Of a DNA stretch of 64,000 bases, positions 1 to 6,935 are shown piece after piece. Below the pieces are notes generated by a model. The model was not told the origin of the DNA. It saw only the letters and a list, made by a program, of their open reading frames with translations, and did not search any database. Numbering within the stretch: the first letter of the stretch is position 1; each line of letters begins with the position of its first letter. This DNA is from Defluviitaleaceae bacterium (GTDB lineage: Bacteria; Bacillota; Clostridia; Lachnospirales; WQUN01): assembly GCA_009777845.1 (NCBI GenBank), contig WRLD01000004.1:55911-119910 (forward strand), read 5' to 3'. The position numbers and the translations under genes were made by a program.

Positions 1-83
1 CCATGCCGTTTAAGGTAATGGTGTTTATTTTGTCGGGCGGCTGGGGTTTTGTTATTGAAAATATGTTAAAGACGTTTCAGTAG
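1..83. other. Upstream intergenic stretch, nothing recognised
   Basis: No coding region, DnaA-box cluster or hairpin was recognised in this stretch. In Firmicutes dnaA usually lies upstream of rpmH in the opposite direction, so this may be part of the dnaA-rpmH spacer, but nothing in these bases proves it. Confidence 0.3.
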
Positions 84-112
84 TTGACTAAAACACGCCG
101 CATGTTTATAAT
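84..112 (+). promoter_or_regulatory. Sigma-A promoter of the rpmH operon
   Basis: TTGACT at 84-89 and a perfect TATAAT at 107-112 are separated by exactly 17 bases. Transcription would start near 120, about 65 bases before rpmH. This is a near-consensus housekeeping promoter and fits a highly expressed ribosomal protein operon. Confidence 0.8.
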
Positions 113-185
113 AGTTTGCGTTGTTATAGTGAGCCAACGTAATTAGACTAGCTCACTAGAATTTTGTTCCGATTGAGGTGACAGC

Positions 186-320
186 ATGAAAAGAACGTAT
201 CAGCCTAAGAAAAGACAGCGTAGCAAGGAACACGGCTTCCGTAAGCGTATGAGTACGACTAACGGCCGCAAGGTGCTTCAAAGACGACGCAAAAAAGGCA
301 GAGCAGCACTAAGTGCGTAG
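186..320 (+). CDS. rpmH: 50S ribosomal protein L34
   Basis: A 44-residue, strongly basic protein starting [18 protein letters not shown] and continuing with the typical [11 protein letters not shown] segment, an unmistakable L34. It is a small rRNA-binding component of the large ribosomal subunit. The ATG at 186 is preceded by a GAGGTG ribosome binding site at 174-179. Its stop overlaps the GTG start of rnpA by 8 bases, as in many bacteria where L34 and the RNase P protein are co-expressed. Length and composition are normal for the family. Confidence 0.97.
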   Translation: MKRTYQPKKRQRSKEHGFRKRMSTTNGRKVLQRRRKKGRAALSA

Positions 321-687
321 AGGTTGCTTGCAACCCCTACGTCCGCTTGTTTCTATACGGAAACGTGCGGACTTCAAGTGCGTTTACAGCTCGGGGAAAA
401 GCGCGGCAAACAGGCTTTTTGTTGCTTATGCCGCGGCTAACGGTCTGCCGCACAACAGGCTCGGCATTTCTATAAGTAAAAAGGTCGGCTGTGCCGTGGT
501 ACGCAATAGGATAAGACGCTTAATAAAAGAGAGCCTGCGGCTTAATACAAGCCTTTCTGGCGGCTCGGATATTGTCATTATTGCGCGTATGCCTGCGGCA
601 ACGCTTCCGCGTGAGGGTTCGTTTGCACAAGTAGACGAGCTGCTTTCGCAATTGTTTAGACGGCTAAAATTACAGGACAAGCCATGA
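313..687 (+). CDS. rnpA: Ribonuclease P protein component
   Basis: A basic protein of 124 residues that assists the catalytic RNase P RNA in 5' maturation of tRNA. The family hallmark RNR-type motif is visible ([12 protein letters not shown], about residues 62-73), preceded by [11 protein letters not shown]. It begins with GTG inside the end of rpmH and its last four bases overlap the yidD start (ATGA), so the three genes are translationally coupled. A later internal start is possible because the first ten residues are not conserved in the family, but SIRKRADFK matches the usual N-terminus. Confidence 0.93.
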   Translation: MRRGCLQPLRPLVSIRKRADFKCVYSSGKSAANRLFVAYAAANGLPHNRLGISISKKVGCAVVRNRIRRLIKESLRLNTSLSGGSDIVIIARMPAATLPREGSFAQVDELLSQLFRRLKLQDKP

Positions 688-893
688 AAAAAATTCTACT
701 CGCGGTTTTAAGATTTTACAAGCGAAGCATTTCGCCCTTTTTGGGGCAGAGATGCAGGTTTTTTCCGTCCTGCTCGGAGTATATGTACGAGGCCGTAGAG
801 CGGTATGGCGCGGTGCGTGGTTTTTGGCTTGGTGTCAAGCGGCTTGTGCGTTGTCAGCCGTTTTGTAAGGGCGGGTATGACCCCGTACCATAA
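684..893 (+). CDS. yidD: Membrane protein insertion efficiency factor YidD
   Basis: A 69-residue protein with the conserved YidD core: an amphipathic N-terminus (FYKRSISPF), then [19 protein letters not shown] and [13 protein letters not shown]. YidD is an inner-face membrane-associated protein that assists YidC-dependent membrane insertion. The ATG overlaps the rnpA stop by four bases. After it, 891-936 contains a short inverted repeat (AGAAGCT/AGCTTCT) without a T-run, so read-through into yidC is likely. Length is normal. Confidence 0.93.
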   Translation: MKKILLAVLRFYKRSISPFLGQRCRFFPSCSEYMYEAVERYGAVRGFWLGVKRLVRCQPFCKGGYDPVP

Positions 894-996
894 GAAGCTA
901 TGAACACAGCTTCTATATAGAGAGTGTGTTTTACCCTTGATTGACTTGTTTGTTTCTCTCACGGCACGGCGGGTGGAATCTGCGCCTGGGGCTATA

Positions 997-2133
997 ATGG
1001 GGCCGATTGCCCAGCTTTTTGGCTACATTATCAATTTTTTGTTCAATATCGTTTACTTTCTCGGCCCTGCCAATTCCTTGGGTATTGCCATTGTTTTAAT
1101 GACAATAATTTTCCATTTCTTGGTGCTTCCGCTTCACCTAAAGTCGCAAAAGTCTATGCTCAAAATGCGGGAGCTAAAGCCCGAGCTAGACAAAATCAAA
1201 GAAAAATACGCAAAATACGGCAAAGACCCCGAAATGATGAAAAAATCACAGCAGGAGCAAAGCGCGCTTTTGGCAAAGCACGGCGCGAATCCGCTGTCTG
1301 GCTGTCTGCCTATTCTTATTCAAATGCCGCTGTTTATCGGGCTAAATATCGTAATGCGGCAGGCGGCGTTGTACATCACGGCTCTGCGTGATTTGTATAC
1401 TGAGCTGGCGGAAAAGCTCTTGGAAATTCCTAGCTTGCTTGGCGTTCACGGCGAACGCGGAATACTCTGGAAGCTCGCAGAGGGCGAAATTGGCGAACGC
1501 ATTATTCCGCTAGAAATGTCCGTACAGTCAGAGGCGTTTCGGGCGTTTCAACATCAGCATGTGCTTGCCAACGGTATGGAAATCGAGCCGTTTCGCGAGG
1601 CACTTACGCAATATGCAGGCGATGTGGTAGTCCTCGACCTGCCCGAGCATTTGGCGCGTGTGATTAACCGCTTTAACCCTGCCGACTGGGAAATGGTTTA
1701 CGAACAAATTCCCGCCGAATCACTGGGCTTAATACAGGGCTTGGTAGAAAATCTCACACAAATTCAAACATTTTTAGGCATAAGCATTGTCGTGCCAAGC
1801 GGTTGGGCGTTGCCAGGGATTCTAATTCCCATAATTACAGGCGTGTCTATGTTTATATCGTCGTGGCTTATGCAGCAAAAAACATACGACCCCAACGCCG
1901 ACGAGCGCACCGTAATGACACAGAAAATGACACTTTTTGTAATGCCTGTTATGATGGCGTTTTTTACGGTACAAATGGTCGCGGCGGTAGGTGTTTTCTG
2001 GACGACAGGTCAGCTTTTCCGAATTACGCAAGACCTGCTTGCCCTCAAAAAAAGCGGTACGCCCCTGCAATTGCCATTCGCCAAGCCGCCGCCTGAAGTT
2101 GTTGACATTGTGACCTCAAAGAAGAAAAAATAA
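997..2133 (+). CDS. yidC: Membrane protein insertase YidC/Oxa1 family
   Basis: Oxa1-type insertase that integrates membrane proteins with or without SecYEG and is needed for assembly of spore and respiratory membrane proteins. Features seen: an N-terminal hydrophobic segment (YIINFLFNIVYFLG), TM2 (GIAIVLMTIIFHFLVLPL), the charged cytoplasmic loop KMRELKPELDKIKEKY, the family signature NPLSGCLPILIQMPLFIGL and later TM segments. An upstream TTG at 937 would add 20 non-conserved residues; I prefer the ATG at 997 (378 aa) because family proteins begin close to the first hydrophobic segment. An unusually long hydrophilic stretch of about 130 residues lies between the second and third conserved TM regions (about residues 130-260). 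The C-terminus is lysine-rich, as expected. Confidence 0.93.
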   Translation: MGPIAQLFGYIINFLFNIVYFLGPANSLGIAIVLMTIIFHFLVLPLHLKSQKSMLKMRELKPELDKIKEKYAKYGKDPEMMKKSQQEQSALLAKHGANPLSGCLPILIQMPLFIGLNIVMRQAALYITALRDLYTELAEKLLEIPSLLGVHGERGILWKLAEGEIGERIIPLEMSVQSEAFRAFQHQHVLANGMEIEPFREALTQYAGDVVVLDLPEHLARVINRFNPADWEMVYEQIPAESLGLIQGLVENLTQIQTFLGISIVVPSGWALPGILIPIITGVSMFISSWLMQQKTYDPNADERTVMTQKMTLFVMPVMMAFFTVQMVAAVGVFWTTGQLFRITQDLLALKKSGTPLQLPFAKPPPEVVDIVTSKKKK

Positions 2134-2147
2134 GGAGTTGGATTTTG

Positions 2148-2765
2148 ATGAACATTATCGAAAAAACAGCAGAAACAGTTGAACTAGCCATTGCGGACGC
2201 GTTAAGGGCAATGGGCGTTACCGAGGACAAGGTAAATGTTACTGTACTTGAACAAGGCGCGAAGGGCGGATTCCTTGGCTTGGGCAAGCGTGCCGCAAGG
2301 GTTCGCGTGGAGCTAAAGCCCGACCCCGTCGAGGCTGTAAAAAACTTCCTACGCGAGGTTACGCTGTCCATGGGGCTTAGCGTAAACATAGAAACACACC
2401 AAAAGGACAAATATTTGTACGTAAATTTGACTGGCGAAAGCATGGGTATTTTAATCGGAAAACGCGGTCAAACCCTAGATTCGTTGCAGTATATAACCAA
2501 TCTTGCCGTAGGACGGCACGGCGATTTGCAAATGAGCGTGGTTATTGACACCGAAAACTATCGCCGCCGCCGCCGCGATACGCTAGAGTCGCTCTCGCGT
2601 ACAATCGCAAGAAAGGTAAAGGACACGCGCCAATCCGTGAAGCTAGAGCCTATGACGCGCTTTGAGCGGCACGTAATTCACACAATGCTGCAAAATGACA
2701 GATATGTACGCACATCTAGCGAGGGCAACGAGCCTTACAGGTACGTAACAGTATCCCCCAAATAA
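2148..2765 (+). CDS. jag: RNA-binding protein Jag/KhpB
   Basis: A 205-residue protein with the three Jag parts in order: Jag-N domain (about residues 1-50, with the GGFLGLGKRAARVRV hallmark), a KH domain (about 75-145, GILIGKRGQTLDSLQYITN) and a C-terminal R3H domain (ERHVIHTMLQ). It binds RNA and in Firmicutes acts with KhpA in cell elongation and sporulation control. An AAGGAG site at 2132-2137 serves the ATG at 2148 or the TTG one codon earlier. Position directly after yidC is the conserved arrangement. Confidence 0.93.
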   Translation: MNIIEKTAETVELAIADALRAMGVTEDKVNVTVLEQGAKGGFLGLGKRAARVRVELKPDPVEAVKNFLREVTLSMGLSVNIETHQKDKYLYVNLTGESMGILIGKRGQTLDSLQYITNLAVGRHGDLQMSVVIDTENYRRRRRDTLESLSRTIARKVKDTRQSVKLEPMTRFERHVIHTMLQNDRYVRTSSEGNEPYRYVTVSPK

Positions 2766-2779
2766 GGCAATCGTTGGAA

Positions 2780-4207
2780 ATGTCTTTTAACGAGCGAGAT
2801 GTAATAGCCGCAATAGCCTCCGCCCACGGGCAGGGGGCTATTGGCGTTATACGGCTGTCTGGCGACGGCGTTTTGGGGGTAATCGAGAAGGTTTTCCGCC
2901 CGAGAGCGAGCTTTGAGAGCCATAGAATGTATTATGGGAAAATATTCTCGGCTTCGCATGAGGTCATAGACGAGGTCATGCTGTGCTACATGCAATCGCC
3001 GCGCTCCTTTACATGCGAGAACAGCGTAGAAATTTATGCGCATGGCGGAGTGTTTGTTCTTGGCGAGGTGTTGCGGGCGGTTTTGGAAAACGGCGCGAGA
3101 TTAGCGGAGCCTGGCGAATTTACCAAGCGCGCGTTCTTGAACGGCAGGCTAAACCTTTCCCAAGCGGAAGCGGTAATGGACTTAATCGGCGCGAAAAGCG
3201 GCGCGGCGCGGCGCGCGGCGTTGCGGCAGCTTGGCGGAGGCTTGTCCGTACGCATTGAGAAGCTACGCGACAAAATTTTGACATGGCTGGCGCATATCGA
3301 GCTTAGCATCGACTACCCCGAACACGAGGACGAGGCGCGTAACGCAAGCGAAATTCTAAGCGAGGGCGGCGAGGTAATCGCGAGCTTGAAAAAGCTAGCC
3401 GAAACCGCAAGCATAGGGCGCGTAATCCGCGAGGGGGTACGCACGGCGATTATCGGGCGGCCGAACGTAGGAAAATCCACCCTGCTTAACGCGATTTTGC
3501 ACGAAAACCGCGCAATCGTCCACGAAACGGCGGGAACGACACGCGATGTGCTTACCGAGCAGGTACGCATGGGCGATGTGCCGCTTGTGATTATGGACAC
3601 TGCGGGGCTACGCGAAACAAGCGACCCAATCGAAAAAATCGGCATAGAAAAGACCCACGAATCCGCCGCTGACGCGGAGTTGATTTTGTATGTGGTGGAC
3701 AGCACGCAGGGCTTTGCGGAGGAAGATAGGGAGATTTTGGAGCGGTATGGGGGTCGGGAGGTTATTGTTTTGATGAATAAGTCCGACCTAGGGGCGTTGC
3801 CCCTTTTCCCCGATTGTTCTGTGGTGGGAATGTCGCCTCGAAGCCTTGACGGCGTTCCAAAATGTGGAAATGGGGCGTTGCCCCTTCCCTCCGACCACAT
3901 CTCCATTTCCGCAAAAACAGGCGATGGCTTAGAACGCCTTTACGCACTTATTCACCAGAAATTTCTTTCTGGGTGCGGCACTGGCGGCGAAACGGATATT
4001 ATCACGAGGGAGCGGCACAGGATTTTGCTTGCACAAACGCTAACGCACGTAGAAAACGCCATGCGGCAGCTAGGCGACGGTGTTCCCGAGGATTTAGTTT
4101 CTATTTCGTTGCGTTCTGCTTATCTCGCGCTAGGCGAAATTTTGGGCGTGGAAATAGGTGACGATATTGTGGACAGAATTTTTGAGGAGTTTTGTTTAGG
4201 GAAGTAG
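2780..4207 (+). CDS. mnmE: tRNA modification GTPase MnmE
   Basis: With MnmG, installs the aminomethyl-type modification at wobble uridine 34 of certain tRNAs. The N-terminal folate-binding region (IAAIASAHGQGAIGVIRLSG) and helical domain frame a G domain: G1 GRPNVGKST (about 225), G3 DTAG, G4 NKSD (about 332), G5 SAK (about 375). It ends with the expected C-terminal CxGK motif (FCLGK). TTG at 2774 is an alternative start. Oddity: between G4 and G5 about 36 residues are encoded by a copy of the genome's A-family repeat (DNA 3791-3895), roughly 15-20 more than family members usually have here. The total of about 475 residues exceeds the usual 450-460. All G motifs are intact, so the protein is probably functional. 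Confidence 0.95.
   Translation: MSFNERDVIAAIASAHGQGAIGVIRLSGDGVLGVIEKVFRPRASFESHRMYYGKIFSASHEVIDEVMLCYMQSPRSFTCENSVEIYAHGGVFVLGEVLRAVLENGARLAEPGEFTKRAFLNGRLNLSQAEAVMDLIGAKSGAARRAALRQLGGGLSVRIEKLRDKILTWLAHIELSIDYPEHEDEARNASEILSEGGEVIASLKKLAETASIGRVIREGVRTAIIGRPNVGKSTLLNAILHENRAIVHETAGTTRDVLTEQVRMGDVPLVIMDTAGLRETSDPIEKIGIEKTHESAADAELILYVVDSTQGFAEEDREILERYGGREVIVLMNKSDLGALPLFPDCSVVGMSPRSLDGVPKCGNGALPLPSDHISISAKTGDGLERLYALIHQKFLSGCGTGGETDIITRERHRILLAQTLTHVENAMRQLGDGVPEDLVSISLRSAYLALGEILGVEIGDDIVDRIFEEFCLGK
3791..3895 (+). repeat. A-family repeat embedded in frame in mnmE
   Basis: Begins GGGGCGTTGCCCCTTTTC and contains GGTGGGAATGTCGCCTCGAAG, matching noncoding copies after spoIIID (4923), after yicC (30341) and near sigG (47474). 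A second GGGGCGTTGCCCC follows at 3872. The whole insert is read without a stop as part of the MnmE G domain. Confidence 0.8.
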
Positions 4208-4296
4208 GGCAACCTCCGAAAATCTCATTCGGGCAGTTGTGCCACGATTTTGCCCTTAGTTACTTTTTAGACACTATACCACATTTAAGTGCGTAC

Positions 4297-4325
4297 TTGC
4301 GAATAGGTTCTTTTGTTTTTATAAT
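4297..4325 (+). promoter_or_regulatory. Sigma-A promoter for the Cys-rich peptide
   Basis: TTGCGA at 4297-4302 and perfect TATAAT at 4320-4325 with a 17-base spacer, about 40 bases before the start of the small cysteine-rich gene. No metal-regulator operator was recognised beside it. Confidence 0.65.
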
Positions 4326-4363
4326 CAGATAGAACATAAAAACCTATACAGGAGGTGAATAAC

Positions 4364-4486
4364 ATGCTCCAAGACGGTAGCTGCACTAACCCACACTGCA
4401 AATGTCCAAACTGTAAATGCGGAGACAATTGCCAATGCAAGCCAGGCGTACCCTGCCCCTGCGGCTGTAGCTGTCACGAGGAATAG
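4364..4486 (+). CDS. Metallothionein-like small cysteine-rich protein
   Basis: A 40-residue peptide beginning MLQDGSCTNPHCKCPNCKC and ending CGCSCHEE, too short for most gene finders. It has 11 cysteines (7, 12, 14, 17, 19, 23, 25, 31, 33, 35, 37) mostly as CxC and CxxC pairs, two histidines and almost no hydrophobic residues. This is the composition of a metal-thiolate cluster protein, so binding of Zn, Cu or Cd is the natural inference. I do not recognise a specific named metallothionein family. Support for expression is unusually good: a consensus promoter at 4297-4325, a perfect AGGAGGTG ribosome binding site at 4350-4357 with ideal spacing to the ATG, and an intrinsic terminator right after. 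It is a single-gene transcription unit. Confidence 0.85.
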   Translation: MLQDGSCTNPHCKCPNCKCGDNCQCKPGVPCPCGCSCHEE

Positions 4487-4506
4487 GACGCGTCCCACGC
4501 CAATTT

Positions 4507-4558
4507 AAAAGCCCCCAAAACCGCGGAATACTAATTTTGCGTTTTTTGCGGGCTTTTT
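4507..4558 (+). terminator. Intrinsic terminator after the Cys-rich gene
   Basis: AAAAGCCC pairs with GGGCTTTTT across an A/T-rich interior (CCAAAAC against GTTTTTTG), ending in a T-run. Confidence 0.7.
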
Positions 4559-4585
4559 CAGTTTTTATCCGAGCATGTCTTTGTC

Positions 4586-4612
4586 ATACAACCACGCCCC
4601 CTTTCATATATA
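4586..4612 (+). promoter_or_regulatory. Possible sigma-E type promoter of spoIIID
   Basis: ATACA at 4586-4590, then 14 bases, then CATATATA at 4605-4612. This resembles the sporulation mother-cell sigma-E pattern (ATATT, 14 bases, CATACA-T). spoIIID is a sigma-E target in Bacillus, which supports the reading. The match is imperfect. Confidence 0.4.
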
Positions 4613-4649
4613 TAATTTAACGCTATATATTTATAAAGGAGGGCCATTC

Positions 4650-4922
4650 TTGAAAACATATATCGAGGAGAGGGCCGTAGAAGTGGCAAATTTTATTATC
4701 AGCTCCAACGCAACCGTGAGAGAAACAGCCAAGAAGTTTGGCATAAGCAAATCCACTGTACATAAAGATGTAACCGAGCGACTTACAAAAATAAACCCAA
4801 ACCTAGCAGGGGAAGCACGCAGGGTACTAGAATTTAACAAATCCGAGCGTCACCTTAGGGGCGGCATGGCTACAAAGGAAAAATATTTGCACCAGCATAC
4901 GCCGTCCGTGCAGAAAATGTAG
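4650..4922 (+). CDS. spoIIID: Sporulation transcription factor SpoIIID
   Basis: Mother-cell DNA-binding regulator that adjusts sigma-E and sigma-K gene sets during spore formation. The family core is plain: YIEERAVEVANFII, TVRETAKKFGISKSTVHKDVTERL (helix-turn-helix) and NKSERHLRGGMATKEKY. The start is the TTG at 4650: it has an AAGGAGGG site at 4636-4643 seven bases upstream and gives the usual N-terminus, whereas an upstream ATG would add 25 unconserved residues. The protein has 90 residues. An A-family repeat begins at the stop codon. The last about 60 bases of the gene are duplicated at 6231. Confidence 0.93.
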   Translation: MKTYIEERAVEVANFIISSNATVRETAKKFGISKSTVHKDVTERLTKINPNLAGEARRVLEFNKSERHLRGGMATKEKYLHQHTPSVQKM

Positions 4923-5000
4923 GGGGGAGCGTTGCCCCTTTTTCTCCGACTGGTGCTTGGTGGGAATATCGCCTCGAAGCCTTGACAGCTTACGAGCATA
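4923..5000 (+). repeat. A-family repeat copy after spoIIID
   Basis: GGGG-GCGTTGCCCC followed by TTTCTCCGACTGG and GGTGGGAATATCGCCTCG, then AAGCCTTGACAGCTTACGAG. It starts at the spoIIID stop codon and matches the copies in mnmE, after yicC and near sigG. Confidence 0.75.
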
Positions 5001-5048
5001 TCAAAAACGATACTGCTACCAATTCCGATTAAAAATCCACTCATACGG

Positions 5049-5083
5049 CACGGCGGCGAAAAACGCGGTTTTCCGCCACCGTG
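5049..5083. repeat. Strong hairpin upstream of the Panacea gene
   Basis: CACGGCGGCGAAAA and TTTTCCGCCACCGTG form a near-perfect inverted repeat around ACGCGG. There is no clean T-run, so it may be a structural or operator site rather than a terminator. The stretch 5001-5358 holds no other recognised feature. Confidence 0.45.
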
Positions 5084-5358
5084 TCTATTTGTGGTTTTAA
5101 TCTGAAATTAGTATTAGATTGCGGGGAAAACCGCAGACTCAGTACCGTTTGTTATTACATAATCAGAATCATTCTTTCCAATCTCTAACTACGCTAGGGC
5201 AAAATTCCAATCTTCGTATTCAAGTACATAGTTCAATCAAATCGAATCCCGAATACAGAACACACATATGGACAAAATATTTGCATATTTCTGAAAGTGG
5301 TGATATTATGTTAATTGGTTTTTGGACAACTATTTATGAGAATATCGGGGTGATTCAA

Positions 5359-5847
5359 ATGTTGCGTAGACTTACTGCAAAAAAATCAATTTATAACCCT
5401 ACCCTAATCGTTGCAAATACTGTATTAGACCACTCTTTCAAAAACGGCTACGATGTTTCGCATATGAAACTCCAAAAGCTAATTTATTTTATCTACAAAA
5501 AGCATCTGAAAGATACGGATTACGCACTCTTTGCAGAATCTTTCCAAGCGTGGCAGTATGGACCTGTGCTTCGTTCTGTTTACAATGAATTTAAGGAGTG
5601 GGGTTCAAAACCTATCCGTTCTTATTTGTATTTCGGTGACACAAAAGAAGCGTTGATACTGGCGGATGATATGAATGAAATATACACGGCAGTTAATTTT
5701 GTTTTGAGTATATATTCACGGTATTCTGGAGCAGAACTTTCAGACTTTACACACAAGGAAGGTACAGCTTGGTATCTCGCAAACCAACGAAACTCACACC
5801 TTTTACGGAATAGCGACATAAAAAACGAAGAGTGGGTATTGCCATGA
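5359..5847 (+). CDS. Panacea-domain (DUF4065/SocA-like) protein, probable antitoxin
   Basis: About 162 residues from the ATG at 5359. The family core is visible: MKLQKLIYFIYKKHL, then FQAWQYGPVLRSVYNEF and a C-terminal LSDFTHKEGTAWYLA. Panacea proteins are the antitoxin half of diverse two-gene toxin-antitoxin loci; the domain is paired with many unrelated toxins. The gene overlaps the next by four bases (ATGA), the coupling expected of such a pair. Reading could begin earlier, for example at an ATG at 5308 preceded by GTGGTG, but family members usually have only 20-35 residues before MKLQKL. Codon use looks more A/T-rich than the flanking core genes, consistent with acquisition. The antitoxin role is inferred from family and arrangement. 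Confidence 0.78.
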   Translation: MLRRLTAKKSIYNPTLIVANTVLDHSFKNGYDVSHMKLQKLIYFIYKKHLKDTDYALFAESFQAWQYGPVLRSVYNEFKEWGSKPIRSYLYFGDTKEALILADDMNEIYTAVNFVLSIYSRYSGAELSDFTHKEGTAWYLANQRNSHLLRNSDIKNEEWVLP

Positions 5848-6149
5848 GTAAGAAACCTGAAAAAGCAGAAATACCGCCAGAAGATATTCATGGCGAGGAT
5901 GGGATTGCGTCACACGATTCACCAGTGTCAGATATTCGCACCAAAACGGCTCACAAACAAAAGGTAGAAGAATTTCTAATATCAAAAGGGCTTAGCTTGG
6001 TTTTCTTCATACTGTTCGCAATGTTAGGTATATACGCTTTTGATACATTCTTTGGCAAAGACACAGAGTTATCTACCGAGCTAATAAGGCTTTTATATAC
6101 CGCACTCACTTTCGTTTTAGGTTTTTTGTTTGGGACTTCAAGGACATAA
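5844..6149 (+). CDS. Small two-helix membrane protein, candidate toxin partner
   Basis: 101 residues from the ATG at 5844, which overlaps the Panacea gene stop. A charged, soluble N-terminal half (KKPEKAEIPPEDIHGEDG, then KTAHKQKVEEFLISKG) is followed by two hydrophobic segments (LSLVFFILFAMLGIYAF at about 48-64 and LLYTALTFVLGFLFG at about 84-98) joined by a short acidic loop. I do not recognise a family. Its overlap with a Panacea-domain antitoxin gene makes a membrane-acting toxin the best hypothesis. It could instead be a membrane effector or accessory protein. No terminator is seen directly after it. Confidence 0.6.
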   Translation: MSKKPEKAEIPPEDIHGEDGIASHDSPVSDIRTKTAHKQKVEEFLISKGLSLVFFILFAMLGIYAFDTFFGKDTELSTELIRLLYTALTFVLGFLFGTSRT

Positions 6150-6165
6150 AACTGTGTTTTATATT

Positions 6166-6230
6166 GCAACCCTGCCCCCATACAAAGCACTAGCCGCATT
6201 ATGCTACTCCAACTGTCCTAGAAAACTGAT
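6166..6230 (-). pseudogene. Fragment matching the 3' end of mltG
   Basis: Read on the minus strand, this encodes LE*HNAASALYGG, matching the C-terminus of the mltG product encoded at 10063-10125 (LEQHNAASALYGG). An in-frame stop replaces Gln and one small indel is present. Nucleotide identity is roughly 85-90 percent by eye over about 60 bases. It abuts the spoIIID-tail copy that follows, and nothing else of mltG is present. Confidence 0.7.
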
Positions 6231-6293
6231 ACATGGCTACAAAGGAAAAATATTTGCACCAGCATACGCCGTCAGTGCAGAAAATGTAGGGGG
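6231..6293 (+). repeat. Duplicate of the spoIIID 3' end
   Basis: Starts CATGGCTACAAAGGAAAAAT and matches 4865-4927 with a single difference seen (GTCAGTG against GTCCGTG), including the TAG stop and the start of the adjoining A repeat. The Panacea pair lies between the two direct copies. It has no start codon context of its own and is not expected to be expressed. Confidence 0.8.
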
Positions 6294-6819
6294 CGTTGCC
6301 CCTTTTCGGCGGCTGGGGTGTGGTCGGTGTGCGGTGTTGTCTAAGACAATACCGCACTGTCTGCTTGGTGGTTGTTGTGCTGTAGGGGACGGATTTATCC
6401 GCCCCGAGGTATGCACGCTCGTCAATTCGAGGACGGATAACGTCCATTAACGCAGAGCGAGGTAATCTCGGGACGGGTAAACCCGTCCCCTACAAAACCT
6501 CAAAGGCGATTTTGCTCGGCGTGCGGTGTTGTTTTCGACAACACCGCACTGTCTGCTTAGTGGGTCGTTGTGCTGTAGGGGACGGATTTATCCGTCCCGA
6601 GGTACGCGCACTCGTCAATTCGAGGACGGATAACGTCCATTAACACAGAGCGAGGTAATCTCGGGACGGACAAGTCCGTCCCCTACAAAACCTCAAAGGC
6701 GATTTTGGTCGGCGTGCGATGTTGTCTAAGAAAGCCACTTAGACAACACCTCACTGCCTGCTTGTTGGAAACATCACCCCAAAGCCTTAACAGCATACGA
6801 ACTAAATCCCAAACAAACC
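6287..6819. repeat. Nested block of A, B and C repeats
   Basis: An A-family left end (6287-6320) and A-family right end (about 6764-6819, CCAAAGCCTTAACAGCATACGA) are separated by alternating smaller elements: shortened C copies at 6322-6366 and 6514-6558 (45 bp each), B copies at 6382-6493 and 6575-6686 (112 bp each) and a full 57-bp C copy at 6707-6763. The simplest reading is an A element split by later insertions. No coding sequence is credible here. Confidence 0.7.
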
Positions 6820-6866
6820 AAAAACGGTACTACTTGCGAATAAAAACCGCAAACAGTACCGTTTTT
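6820..6866. terminator. Probable bidirectional terminator
   Basis: AAAAACGGTACT and AGTACCGTTTTT form a 12-bp stem with an inner TTGCG/CGCAA stem. A- and T-runs at both sides suit termination of the minus-strand gene that ends at 6936 and of anything arriving from the left. Confidence 0.7.
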
Positions 6867-6935
6867 ACTGTCCACTTTTAAAAATCGTGCTGTAAAAGTT
6901 ATTTGTCCAATGTTGTTTAATGTAGAAAATGCTTA

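Noticed and set aside
1..185. Replication origin
   Set aside because: Although the rpmH-mnmE order is origin-proximal, I see no cluster of TTATCCACA-type DnaA boxes in these bases.
6130..6450. Open frame across the mltG fragment, spoIIID tail and repeats
   Set aside because: Made entirely of duplicated gene ends and B/C repeats; no conserved protein and no ribosome binding site.
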